Below, piece by piece: positions 20,855-30,085 of a stretch of DNA of 64,000 bases. The notes beneath the pieces were generated by a model. The model did no database searches. It had not been told where the DNA came from and saw only the letters and a program-made list of their open reading frames with translations. Position numbers and translations under genes: made by a program. The stretch is from Chaenocephalus aceratus (Eukaryota; Chordata; Actinopteri; Perciformes; Channichthyidae), in NCBI GenBank assembly GCA_023974075.1, contig JAMFTG010000211.1, positions 106,001-170,000 on the forward strand, written 5' to 3'. Within the stretch, counting starts at the first letter, position 1, and each line of letters begins with the position of its first letter.

Positions 20855-22243
20855 TCAGTGTCCTACAAAGAGACAACTATACCAATGTCTCCACAGCTGC
20901 GATTGGTAGCGTGTAGTACTATACCTTATGTTCGATAAGGCCAAGAGAATTTCATTATCAGAGTCATTAAGCCGGCAAATACATTTATACATAAGATTTC
21001 TTAAAACAGCTTGTAGAGTATTGACTCCTGCAGCCACAAACATTTCACTTGCACTAGACCATCGAGGTCTCTTCAGCAATATTCTCATGGCATCATTATA
21101 AGCTACTTGAAGTTTCCGTAAACTTGCTTTTCTGTAGTTTGACCACAGATGTGCCGTATAGAGCGGTGTGCAATATGCTCTGAACAGAGACATCTTCACT
21201 CCATCTGTACACGCACCAAACTTACGTAGGAGAATGTTTGCTTGTGCATACATCATGCGGCATTGCCTATAAATATCTTCATCATCTGTCAATTGTTCTG
21301 TAATAAAGTGTCCAAGATATTTTAACTTATTACAGACACTAAGATTAATATCAGACAATTTAAAATCAGGAAATGTAAGACATTTATCTTCCTTGGTTCT
21401 AAAGATCATGACAGCACTCTTACTGGCGTTGTATTTGATGTCATGCTCCACACCATACACAGAACAAACAGCAAGAAGCTGCTGAAGACCAGCGCTAGAT
21501 GGACTCAGCACAACAAGATGATCTGCATACATAATATGGTTCACTAGAGTACTACCAATCATGCATCCAGTATTACAGGCTTTCAGTCGCTTGGACAGAT
21601 CATCAATATAAAGGTTAAAAAGAACTGGGGACATAATTCCACCTTGTCTGACACCATTGCTAACCCCAAATGGGGCTGAGACCCTATTGCCCCATTTGAC
21701 TTGCATAGTCTGGTGGCCATACCAGTAGACCAGAATTCTCACAATGTATTTGGGCACCCCTCTTTGACTCAGCTTAACAAATAACTTCCTATGATTAACA
21801 CGATCAAACGCTTTAGAAGCATCAATGAAACACATAAGAACTGAGGAGTTATTACCTCTATATTTGTTGACAATTTCCTTCAAGGCGTATATACACAAGT
21901 CAGTGCCATGTTTAGCCTTAAAGCCAAACTGGTTATCTGTTGAGTTAATAAAGTCATCTAATCTGTCCAGCAGAATTCTTTCTAGGACTTTTGACAATAT
22001 GCTGGCTAATGCTATGGGCCTATAGTTGTCTAGGCTTCCCACTTTACCGGCTTTGTCCTTAATAACTGGCACCAACAGAACAGACAACATTGAGTCTGGT
22101 AACAAGCCATGACTCATAAAGGCAGTAAAGCAAATAGAAAGAAGAGGAGCTATCTTTACACTGGCATATTTAAGATGTTCAGCAGAAATATGATCTACAC
22201 CACTGGCTTTGTTGTCCGACAGCTTGTTTATAGCTTGGCACAC
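20855..22243 (-). pseudogene. LINE reverse transcriptase
   Basis: The 462-codon frame includes INKLSDNKASGVDHISAEHLK near the start, NYRPIALASILSKVLER (residues ~78-94), the palm strand CFIDASKAFDRVNH (~135-150), GVRQGGIMSPVLFNLYIDDL (~197-216) and a modified catalytic motif YADHLVVLS (~238): the second Asp of YADD is His. It ends with a thumb and C-terminal region. The altered YADD means this copy cannot be active. A frame change at about 22243 separates it from the linker frame. Confidence 0.8.
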
Positions 22244-22806
22244 CTCATGTGCATTATCACCATTGACTCATTGTTATCAATGTCATCTACCCTATACAAT
22301 TCACTTTGGACACAGTTGAATAAGGTGCTATAATGCTGTCGCCATAACTCCACAATGTTGTCTGTTCCGGATGTTCCGTCAACAGTGCATGGTAGAGATA
22401 TTTTGCATTTATTAATAGCCCTCACTTCTTTCCAAAAATCCATAACATTGTTACTGAGCAGCTTCTTAGCCATGGAGTCGGCCCTCATGGCTTGCTCATT
22501 TTTACAGATGAAGCGGATAGCATACTTGTATCTTGCATTAGTAAGCTTATTGTACTCAAATACAGACCCTTGTCTGGGTCTGCCTGCCACAGCCCATGAT
22601 TTGGTGGCTTCACAGGCTTCAGCATGATACTCAGCTACATAACTATTCCAGCCAGGCCTGATGTTAGGAGTCTTATTGTTACTTTTGTAGTAAGGCTTAC
22701 TGCCTTCATACAGAGCACTTACTATATCATTGTACATGGAGCAGATATCACCCCTATGCTTTGCATCCTTACAGTTAGCATCACTACACATCATTGCATC
22801 TCTAGG
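22228..22806 (-). pseudogene. LINE linker between endonuclease and RT
   Basis: The frame reads PRDAMMCSDANC..., then KTPNIRPGWNSYVAEYH, VFEYNKLTNARYKYAI and the region before RT. It is continuous with the endonuclease part at 27089 once element 2 is taken out. It overlaps the RT frame by 16 bp in another frame, so a frameshift lies there. Confidence 0.7.
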
Positions 22807-23172
22807 TGTCACGGTCGAGTGAAGGAAGCAGGACCCAAATGCAGATAACTTAAGAGAAACCCTTTATTATAAAGATATGCAGAGATACGGAACACTCACC
22901 GGTGAACTCCGTCACCAACAAACAATGACCCAACACTGAACACAGACAGAGACAAGACTAAATACAGGGAGGGGTAATCATGACAACGAGAAACAGCCGG
23001 GCAGGGGAGGAGAAACACAAGGACAACAGGTGAACACAATCGGGTAATCAGGGAGGGAAACAGACAGAAAGCAGACAGGCAGGAAACGGGGGTGAACACT
23101 TAACACAATAAGACAGGAAACACACCAACACAGACAAAACTACAAACGTGACATAACATGTGCATTGTGACA
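22807..23172 (-). repeat. 3' LTR of element 2
   Basis: Identical in length and, by direct reading, in sequence to 26723-27088. Transcripts would be polyadenylated through the AATAAA (minus) at about 22863-22868. Confidence 0.9.
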
Positions 23173-23185
23173 GAACCCCCCCCTC
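23173..23185 (-). promoter_or_regulatory. Polypurine tract of element 2
   Basis: The minus strand reads GAGGGGGGGGTTC immediately before the 3' LTR, the expected site of plus-strand priming. Confidence 0.75.
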
Positions 23186-23567
23186 AAGGGACGGATTCCA
23201 GACGTCCCTAAAAAAAAACAAAAAAAGTCCAAAACCCCAAGCAGGGTGGGCGGAGGGGGTCCGGAGGACGGGTCTTGGGCTGACAGCCCAGGAACACAGC
23301 GGAGGACCAGGAAGGGGTCACGGGCGGACTGCCCGGGGACAAGGCAGAGAACCAGGAAGGGGTCTCGGGCGGACGGCCCGGGGTCAAAACAGAGTCCAAG
23401 GTGGGGACCATGGAGGACCGAAGGCAGCGGTAGGAAGAGTCAGGGGGTCGGGTCCGAGGGCGAAGGCAACGGCAGGAAGAGTCAGGGGGTCGGGCCCGAG
23501 GGAGAAGACCGCAGCTCTCAGGGGGTCGGGCACGAGGGCGAAGACCGCGGCTCTCAGGGGGCCGGGC

Positions 23568-26500
23568 TCAAGGGCGAAGACCGCGGCTCCCAGGGGGCCG
23601 GGCTCGAGGGCGAAGACCGCGGCTCTCTGGGGGCCGGGCTCGAGCCGGTGTCGACCAGACAGGATCAGGAGGCCGGGCAGGAAAGCGCTGATGGGCCAGT
23701 TCCGGAGATCGGGCAGGACCCGGTGTCGGCCGGACAGAAACCGGAGCCGGTCGGAACGGCTTCGGCAAGATCCCCCACGGAAAAGGACCAGGAGTTGGCA
23801 GGAACCCCGGCGAGACCGGTGATGGACATGGGGCTGGCAGGGCCCCCGGTAGAACCTCCAACGGCACGGGATAAAGGGTTGGCAGGACCCCCGGCAGGGG
23901 AGTAGACGGCGGGACCTCCAACGACACAGGACACAGGGTTGGCAGGGGAGTAGACGGCGGGACCTCCAACGACACAGGACACAGGGTTGGCAGGACCCCC
24001 GGCAGGGGAGTATTCTGCGGGACCTCCAACGGCACAGGACACAGGGTTGGCAGGACCCCCGGCAGGGGAGTAGACGGCGGGACCTCCCACGGCACAGGAC
24101 ACAGAGCTGGCAGGACCCCCGGCAGGGGAGTAGACGGCGGGACCTCCAACGGGACAGGACACAGGGTTGGCAGGACCCCCGGCAGGGGAGTAGACGGCGG
24201 GACCTCCAACGGCACAGGAGAAAGGATTGGCAGGACCCCCGGCAGAAGAGTATTCGGCGGGACCTCCAACGACACAGGACACCGGGTTGGCAGGACCCGC
24301 GGCTGGGGAGTAGACGGCGGGACCTCCAACGGCACAGGATACCGGGTTGGCAGGGCCCCCGGCAGGGGAGTAGACGGCGGGACCTCCAACGACACAGGAC
24401 ACAGGGTTGGCAGGACCCCCGGCAGGGGAGTAGACGGCGGGACCTCCAACGGCACAGGACACAGAGCTGGCAGGACCCCCGGCAGGGGCGTAGACGGCGG
24501 GACCTCCAACGGGACAGGACACAGAGCTGGCAGGACCCCCGGCAGGGGAGTAGACGGCGGGACCTCCCACGGCACAGGACACAGAGCTGGCAGGACCCCC
24601 GGCAGGGGAGTAGACGGCGGGACCTCCAACGGGACAGGACACAGGGTTGGCAGGACCCCCGGCAGGGGAGTAGATGGCGGGACCTCCAACGGCACTGGAC
24701 ACAGAGCTGGCAGGACCCCCGGCAGGGGAGTAGACGGCGGGACCTCCAACGGGACAGGACACAGGGTTGGCAGGACCCCCGGCAGAAGAGTATTCGGCGG
24801 GACCTCCAACGGGACAGGAGAAAGGGTTGGCAGGACCCCCGGCAGAAGAGTATTCGGCGGGACCTCCAACGACACAGGACACCGGGTTGGCAGGACCCGC
24901 GGCTGGGGAGTAGACGGCGGGACCTCCAACGGCACAGGACACCGGGTTGGCAGGGCCCCCGGCAGGGGAGTAGACGGCGGGACCTCCAACGACACAGGAC
25001 ACAGGGTTGGCAGGACCCCCGGCAGGGGAGTAGACGGCGGGACCTCCAACGACACAGGACACAGGGTTGGCAGGACCCCCGGCAGGGGAGTAGACGGCGG
25101 GACCTCCAACGACACCTGCGCAGGGGCCCGAACAGGGAATGGAGAGGGAACTCGAGCGGAGACCCGAGAGGGGACTCGAGAGGAGACTGGAGAGGGGACT
25201 CCAGAGGGGACTAGAGAAGGGAACACGAGAGGGGATTTGGGAGGGGAACTAAAGAGGGGACTCGAGGAGGGACCAGAGGAGGGACCAGAGGAGGGAACTC
25301 GAGAGGGAACTCGAGAGGGGACTCGAGGGGGAACTGGAGAGGGAACTTGGGATGGAAACAGAGAGGGAAGTTGAGAAGGGACTACAGAGGGGACTCGAGG
25401 GGGAACTGGAGAGGGAACTTGAGATGGGAACAGAGAGGGGACTCGAACAGAGACTAAAGAGGGGACTAGAGGAGTAACTAACGAAGGGAACTCGAGAGGG
25501 GAACTAGAGAGGGGACTCGAGGAGGGACTAGAGGAGGGACTAAAGGAGGGCCTAAAGGAGGGACTAAAGGAGGGAAATGGAGAGGGGACTCGAGGGGGAA
25601 CTGGAGAGGGAACTTGAGATGGAAACAGAGAGGGGACTCGAGAAGGGACTACAGAGGGGACTAGAGGAGAAACTAGAGGAGGGACTAGAGGAGTAACTAA
25701 AGAAGGGAACTCGAGAGGGGAACTAGAGAGGGGACTCGAGGAGGGCCTAAAGGAGGGAACTCGAGAGGGAACTGGAGAGGGAACTTGAGATGGAAACAGA
25801 GAGGGGACTCGAACAGGGACTAAAGAGGGAACTAGAGGAGGGACTAGAGGTGTAACTAGAGAAGAGAACTCGAGAGGGGAACTAGAGAGGGGACTCGAAG
25901 GGGAACCAGAGGAGGGAACCCGAGATGGGACCGTGGCAGCCGGGACCAGATCCGGGTCTGGAACCAAGGCAGCTGGGGTCGGGACCATGGCTGCTGGGCC
26001 CAGAACCGGGGCCGAAACCCTGACTGCAGGGACCGGAATAGCAGCCAGAAACATGGCTGCTGAAGCCAGAATCCTGTCTATAAGCTCCAGCTCCGACGCC
26101 GGAAACACGGCCGTATAGGGCGCTCCCGGAGCCTGGACCATAGCCGCTGGGGCCGGCCCTGGAGCCGGAAACATGGCTGCGGGAGCCTGCACTGGGGCAG
26201 GAACCATGGCTGCTGGGGCCGAAACCGTGGCTGCTGGGGCCGGAACCGTGGCTGCTGGGGCCAGGACTGAGGCTGGAACCATGGCTGCTGGCGCCTGTAC
26301 TGGGACCATGGCTGCTGGGGCCCGGGCTCCTTGTCTGGCCTTGCGACGACTCCTCTTAGCAGCCGCCTGAATGCTCCGTGGGCCTCCATAAGCCTGACGA
26401 GTTCCAGCATAAGACTCATGAACAGGAGCAGGAACTGGGGAAGAAGCAGAGGTTGACTCCAGACGGAACACTCCGAGACGTCTGTAGTCCGCAGGCTGGA

Positions 26501-26720
26501 ACTCACACCTCCAGAGGAAGTCCAACAACCAGTCAGGCAAGAATTCCACCAAGTCGGGCTTCTCCATCGCCAACCGGTGCGCCTCAACCAGGGCGGCCTC
26601 CCTCAGCCGAACACTGGACGCCTCCCTCCACCAATCGCGGCAACACTCCAAAGGAATAGAAAGCTGTTGCAGCTCCACCTCAAAAGGGTCATCTGCTGGG
26701 TCCATTTGTGGTTGGGTCAT
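23568..26720 (-). CDS. 1,050-residue proline-rich repeat protein of LTR element 2
   Basis: The function is unknown. The ORF starts 3 bp after the LTR (MTQPQMDPADDPFEVEL; the second Met matches the start MDPAD of the other copies). Residues ~1-95 form a non-repetitive, Trp-rich region (CCRDWWREAS, EKPDLVEFLPDWLLDFLWRC). Residues ~135-150 are basic (QAAAKRSRRKARQ). Residues ~150-265 are Ala/Pro repeats (APAAMVPAP). Residues ~265-537 are VPSRVPSPVPS-like repeats. Residues ~537-946 are about 20 copies of a 20-residue unit (LEVPPSTPLPGVLP...). The tail is Arg/Pro-rich. No zinc knuckle, protease or RT motif is visible and no signal peptide is evident. It sits in the gag position, and the intact frame in the youngest copy argues that it is translated or recently was. 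It could be a gag replacement or merely an open repeat. Confidence 0.65.
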   Translation of the reverse strand: MTQPQMDPADDPFEVELQQLSIPLECCRDWWREASSVRLREAALVEAHRLAMEKPDLVEFLPDWLLDFLWRCEFQPADYRRLGVFRLESTSASSPVPAPVHESYAGTRQAYGGPRSIQAAAKRSRRKARQGARAPAAMVPVQAPAAMVPASVLAPAATVPAPAATVSAPAAMVPAPVQAPAAMFPAPGPAPAAMVQAPGAPYTAVFPASELELIDRILASAAMFLAAIPVPAVRVSAPVLGPAAMVPTPAALVPDPDLVPAATVPSRVPSSGSPSSPLSSSPLEFSSLVTPLVPPLVPSLVPVRVPSLFPSQVPSPVPSRVPSFRPSSSPLSSSPLEFPSLVTPLVPPLVSPLVPSVVPSRVPSLFPSQVPSPVPPRVPSPFPSFSPSFRPSFSPSSSPSSSPLSSSPLEFPSLVTPLVPSLVSVRVPSLFPSQVPSPVPPRVPSVVPSQLPSLFPSQVPSPVPPRVPSRVPSRVPSSGPSSGPSSSPLFSSPPKSPLVFPSLVPSGVPSPVSSRVPSRVSARVPSPFPVRAPAQVSLEVPPSTPLPGVLPTLCPVSLEVPPSTPLPGVLPTLCPVSLEVPPSTPLPGALPTRCPVPLEVPPSTPQPRVLPTRCPVSLEVPPNTLLPGVLPTLSPVPLEVPPNTLLPGVLPTLCPVPLEVPPSTPLPGVLPALCPVPLEVPPSTPLPGVLPTLCPVPLEVPPSTPLPGVLPALCPVPWEVPPSTPLPGVLPALCPVPLEVPPSTPLPGVLPALCPVPLEVPPSTPLPGVLPTLCPVSLEVPPSTPLPGALPTRYPVPLEVPPSTPQPRVLPTRCPVSLEVPPNTLLPGVLPILSPVPLEVPPSTPLPGVLPTLCPVPLEVPPSTPLPGVLPALCPVPWEVPPSTPLPGVLPTLCPVPLEVPQNTPLPGVLPTLCPVSLEVPPSTPLPTLCPVSLEVPPSTPLPGVLPTLYPVPLEVLPGALPAPCPSPVSPGFLPTPGPFPWGILPKPFRPAPVSVRPTPGPARSPELAHQRFPARPPDPVWSTPARARPPESRGLRPRARPPGSRGLRP
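23881..25110 (-). repeat. 60-bp tandem repeat, about 20 copies
   Basis: From 23941 the unit keeps an exact 60-bp register to about 25110, with one shortened unit near 23930. Units differ by a few bases, and a block of about six units (24061-24420) recurs 600 bp later (24661-25020) in the same order of variants. Each unit encodes 20 residues. Confidence 0.95.
25130..25925 (-). repeat. Short-period proline/serine-coding repeat
   Basis: Degenerate 12-18-bp units of the 'gagaggggactc' and 'gaactggagagggaac' type. They preserve the frame and encode VPS-rich sequence on the minus strand. Confidence 0.9.
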
Positions 26721-26721
26721 T
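26711..26721 (-). promoter_or_regulatory. Self-primer binding site of element 2
   Basis: One base after the LTR the minus strand reads AATGACCCAAC, an exact 11-nt complement of GTTGGGTCATT at 26840-26850 (and 22924-22934), the predicted RNA 5' end. It is not a TGG-type tRNA primer site. Tf1-type elements use an 11-nt self-primer of this geometry. Confidence 0.75.
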
Positions 26722-26722
26722 C

Positions 26723-27088
26723 TGTCACGGTCGAGTGAAGGAAGCAGGACCCAAATGCAGATAACTTAAGAGAAACCCTTTATTATAAAGATATGCAGAG
26801 ATACGGAACACTCACCGGTGAACTCCGTCACCAACAAACAATGACCCAACACTGAACACAGACAGAGACAAGACTAAATACAGGGAGGGGTAATCATGAC
26901 AACGAGAAACAGCCGGGCAGGGGAGGAGAAACACAAGGACAACAGGTGAACACAATCGGGTAATCAGGGAGGGAAACAGACAGAAAGCAGACAGGCAGGA
27001 AACGGGGGTGAACACTTAACACAATAAGACAGGAAACACACCAACACAGACAAAACTACAAACGTGACATAACATGTGCATTGTGACA
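26723..27088 (-). repeat. 5' LTR of element 2
   Basis: Minus-strand U3-R-U5. A TATTTAG TATA-like box lies at 26874-26880, the predicted RNA start is about 26850 (30 bp downstream), and AATAAA (minus) is at 26779-26784, giving a short R of about 70-90 nt. The conserved 'TTTGGGTCCTGC' lies near the 3' end of the LTR. Confidence 0.9.
26874..26880 (-). promoter_or_regulatory. TATA-like box of element 2
   Basis: TATTTAG on the minus strand, 30 bp upstream of the GTTGGGTCATT that I take as the RNA 5' end. The same TATTTAG occurs in LTR 3 (20232-20238). Confidence 0.6.
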
Positions 27089-27597
27089 CTAGGTAGATGA
27101 ATATTAGTTAAGGATGTATCCGTCTGAGCATAATAGGATGTAATGTCTTCCTTTGTAAGGGTTGACCAGTCTAGTTTTTCTGTTTGAGCACTATTTACAT
27201 TTCTGGTTAGCCCAGGTAGATGTTCGACATTTATTGACATAGCAACAGGTATATGATCAGTCGTTGCTGTCCCATACAGAATGCTCATGCACTCAAGTGA
27301 GGCATGCGCATCAGCTGTACTAATACAATGATCAAGCCATGATGTAGTATGCCAGGCCTCGCTAATGTAAGTATAACTATCTGCAGGCAAAAGCACCTTG
27401 CTTGACAATATAAAATTGTTATCGTGACAGAACTGAGCCATATGCTTGGCAAATAATGAGTTCCTGTCTGAGATATCTGCATTCATATCCCCAATGACAT
27501 ACACACAAGAAGAAGTATTGCTTTGAATAAAGGAATTAATGAAAGCAAGCCTATTTAGATATTCATCCTGAGAAGAAGAGGGAGAGAAAGTTTCAGC
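27089..27597 (-). pseudogene. LINE endonuclease, C-terminal part
   Basis: On the minus strand VIGDMNADISDRNSLF carries the D/N strand, SWLDHCIST carries the D-x-x conserved strand, and TTDHIPVAMSI carries the terminal D-H pair of the APE-like fold. The N-terminal part is missing because the LINE is 5' truncated near 27600. The last codons abut the CTAGG duplication of element 2. Confidence 0.75.
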
Positions 27598-27600
27598 CAG

Positions 27601-28350
27601 CTTGATCGATGGAGTTGGCTTCTAGTTGTGCAGTGACGGGTCCTAAAACCCTTTTATAATCTATCGATTAGATTTATGAATCGAAAATTATAAAAGTAGA
27701 CATGTGGAGATTATCCGGCTGAACAAAACGTGCATTTATCAAACAGGTTTGTTTTCCACAGACCTTATTTCCAGCTGTTTCCCAAAACCCTGTGGAGAAA
27801 TCCCATTGCTTTTTGTCGAGGGAACCAGCAGCTTACTTCCTGGTTTTAGGACGCGTTACTGGCTGCACCTCTCAATATGATGCCAATAATAAACAAGGTG
27901 TTGGCTCTGTACATTAATGCTGACCGCTGACAAGTAAGTGAAGAGTAGAAAATATAAAGGTATTGGCTATAGGGAAATGTCCCAGCAGTTTAGGATAATG
28001 AAGTATCTAATCTATAGCCATTACATTTCTAACTCCTAATGACAGGAAGGCAGAAAGTACATTATACAAATAATAATACTCATAATATTAGCAGACATTT
28101 TTTAACAATGACCACAATATCATTATTTTAATAAACCAAATATGAACAATTGAGAAAAATTAGGAATAACTGATTGTTCAAATGTTGTAGTACAAGTAGT
28201 AATGCATAAATTACTATTGCAACAAATGTGTTAATTTTCTTTTTTTTGGACGAATGCTCCGGACCAGTGGTTACAATGGTGGGGCCAGTGATAATACAAT
28301 TCCACCAGCCCGGAGGGCCAGTGGCTTTTTACCCTTAATGTCTATCCCTG
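27601..28350 (+). mobile_element. hAT inserted in LTR 3, right part, with a small palindromic element
   Basis: The terminus TAATGTCTATCCCTG ends at 28350 and pairs with the left end at 20239. Inside, 27633-27870 is a MITE-like palindrome: GTGCAGTGACGGGTCCTAAA on the left and its inverse (GGTTTTAGGACGCGTTACTG) on the right. No transposase core is recognised. Confidence 0.55.
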
Positions 28351-28580
28351 ATTTAGTCTTGTCTCTTCCTGTGTTCAGTGTTGGTTCATTATTTTGTCGT
28401 TCATGTCTCCCTTCCTGTGGTCACAGTCCCTTTTTGTTTGGATGCTACCTCGTGCCTTGTACCTATTCGTGGATTCTTGTTTTTCAGCTTTTTGTGAATA
28501 AAGCTCGCCTTTTGTTCCATTTTGAAACCTGCTTCCCTCCTCATTCTGCATTTGGGTCCTATTTTTCCCCAACCCTGACA
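28351..28580 (+). repeat. LTR of element 3, downstream part (R-U5)
   Basis: It resumes with ATTTAGTCTTG and carries GTTGGTTCATT at 28380-28390 (predicted RNA start), AATAAA near 28498 and the terminus AACCCTGACA at 28580. A fragment of the same LTR end occurs at 50171-50263. Confidence 0.75.
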
Positions 28581-28581
28581 G

Positions 28582-28592
28582 AATGAACCAAC
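28582..28592 (+). promoter_or_regulatory. Self-primer binding site of element 3
   Basis: AATGAACCAAC, one base after the LTR, is the exact complement of GTTGGTTCATT at 28380-28390. Confidence 0.7.
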
Positions 28593-28635
28593 CACATATG
28601 GACCCAGCGGATGATCCCTTTGAAGTGGAGTTGTA
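28584..28635 (+). pseudogene. Start of the element 3 ORF (interrupted)
   Basis: MNQPHMDPADDPFEVEL, nearly identical to the start of the element 2 ORF, is cut by an insertion at about 28636. The next conserved residues resume near 31955. Confidence 0.75.
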
Positions 28636-29499
28636 TTAATTTACCTACTTGCTGGCTTGCAGCTATGGTGAATGGAGAGGAGCAACCATAGACTGTATAT
28701 ATAAATGGACGTAGGGTCCATGACGTCACCCATAGGATTCTGCAGAGTTGCCGAGAAGCCCTTAGTAGGCGGAGTCGGCCACTAACGGCTCGACAGTGAC
28801 GTCAGAGTTCAACTCCCGCCTAATCCAGCCTGCTCCAAATAAGGGCAAAGAGGCGGAGCCGAGGCGGGACCTCCTGCCACCGAGCTGAAAGTTCCAGAGC
28901 TAGCTGAAGCTAAGCTAACATGCTCCCCATCTGCACACTGCCGTGACATTTTACGTTTCTAAGGTAAGCGGACATGAAACTATTCAGCAAAACTATAAAT
29001 AATAATCTAAGTTATTGAGTTTTTAGCATAATACTTCAGAATCTTAAAATCCCTTAATATTTGTATGCAATTGTGCTAAATTCAACACTGGAATCAAGCA
29101 AATATTAATATGTTTGCATGACATTAGTTATTTATATTTTGATATCACTTAACTATAGGTTTAATACATTTAAGTCAAGCTAAGGTACATGTGATGGTAG
29201 CTAGTTAGTGCTCTTACCTGTGAGGCCTCCTCCAAACAGCATAATAACCAGACTGTATCATTAAAACTAAGTACCAGTTCTAGATCCTTGACTTTAGACA
29301 AACAATTCAAAAGACAACATGTATTTAAAGACCAATCTTTATTTTAATGTGCCTCTTAACCTGATATATTAGTTATACAGTAATAGTATTGACAATCTAA
29401 AAAAACTGAGCAACTCAACAGTCAACTTTATGTTTCTTATTGTCTAAAGCATTTATTATTTTCATTTTCCCCCTCTCATATTCAGTGTGGACGGATTGA

Positions 29500-30085
29500 G
29501 ACAGCGTGGTGTCCAGAGAGCTGCAGAGACTTCAGGGAGAAACCTCCGTGTGATGGACGTCCTGTCTGTTGGTTTGGAGAGGACTGAGGGTCTTTCCTCT
29601 GCGAGGAGGACCAGGCCAGATGGAGGAGCCCATGCTGGGCATAGCTGATACCAACTGCACAGGCCTAGTCTCTCACTTTATTTGACTAAATGTGTTTACT
29701 TATACGTTTAATAGGTTTAAACCTTCTGTCCATATGTGCTTTTTATTTAAAACATTTGATTAACTTTTGGTTCACATTTCAATACATTGTATTTATATTT
29801 GCACTCCTTTTGACCATTATTCTTACTGAAAACTTTAGATTACACATTCACATCTGACTGAAGATTGGCCCCATTTATTTGTGACGTTGCAAACTCTGCG
29901 GTACAAGGCAAAAGTGATGTGAAGCTCATAAAGTGAGGCAAATAGAAATAATCAGCTGATGGAGTGTAGATGTGGAAATAGCTGCATTCGATCAGCTGAC
30001 TGTTTTTACAATAAAAGTAGTTTCTTAGTGTACTGGTCTTAACATCAGCTTTTAATGTTCCTCTTGGATGTTCTTCTTGACCCTC
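29500..30085 (+). repeat. Interspersed repeat Y, copy 2
   Basis: Inverted relative to 8325-8885 and 19507-19672; it is uninterrupted at the site where copy 1 carries Z. Noncoding. Confidence 0.7.

Larger units (their letters stand above)
22807..27088 (-). mobile_element. LTR element 2: complete, non-autonomous, recently inserted
   Basis: A 4,282-bp element read on the minus strand. The 366-bp LTRs (22807-23172 and 26723-27088) appear identical base for base. The ends are TGTCAC...GTGACA, and a 5-bp duplication CTAGG flanks it (22802-22806 and 27089-27093). A polypurine tract precedes the 3' LTR and a primer-like site follows the 5' LTR. The 3,550-bp interior holds one 1,050-codon ORF; no protease, RT, RNase H or integrase motif occurs in any frame. 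It must depend on enzymes supplied by another element. Confidence 0.9.
20664..27600 (-). mobile_element. Non-LTR retrotransposon split by LTR element 2
   Basis: The minus-strand LINE runs from a partial endonuclease (27600) through linker and RT to a 3' end carrying (ATTC)n at 20664-20683. Element 2 (22807-27088) sits inside it with a CTAGG duplication. Removing the insertion restores a continuous reading frame across the junction (...TNIHLP RDAMMC...). The clade is uncertain; features are I/Nimb- or jockey-like. Confidence 0.8.

Noticed and set aside
23665..25062. Second long open frame overlapping the 1,050-codon ORF (VGGPAVYSPAGG repeats)
   Set aside because: It is the +1 reading of the 60-bp repeat; a 60-bp unit without stops stays open in several frames. 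Only the frame starting after the LTR has the non-repetitive domain.
23881..25110. CRISPR-like regular repeats
   Set aside because: Units are contiguous with no unique spacers, lie inside an ORF and occur in a eukaryotic transposon.
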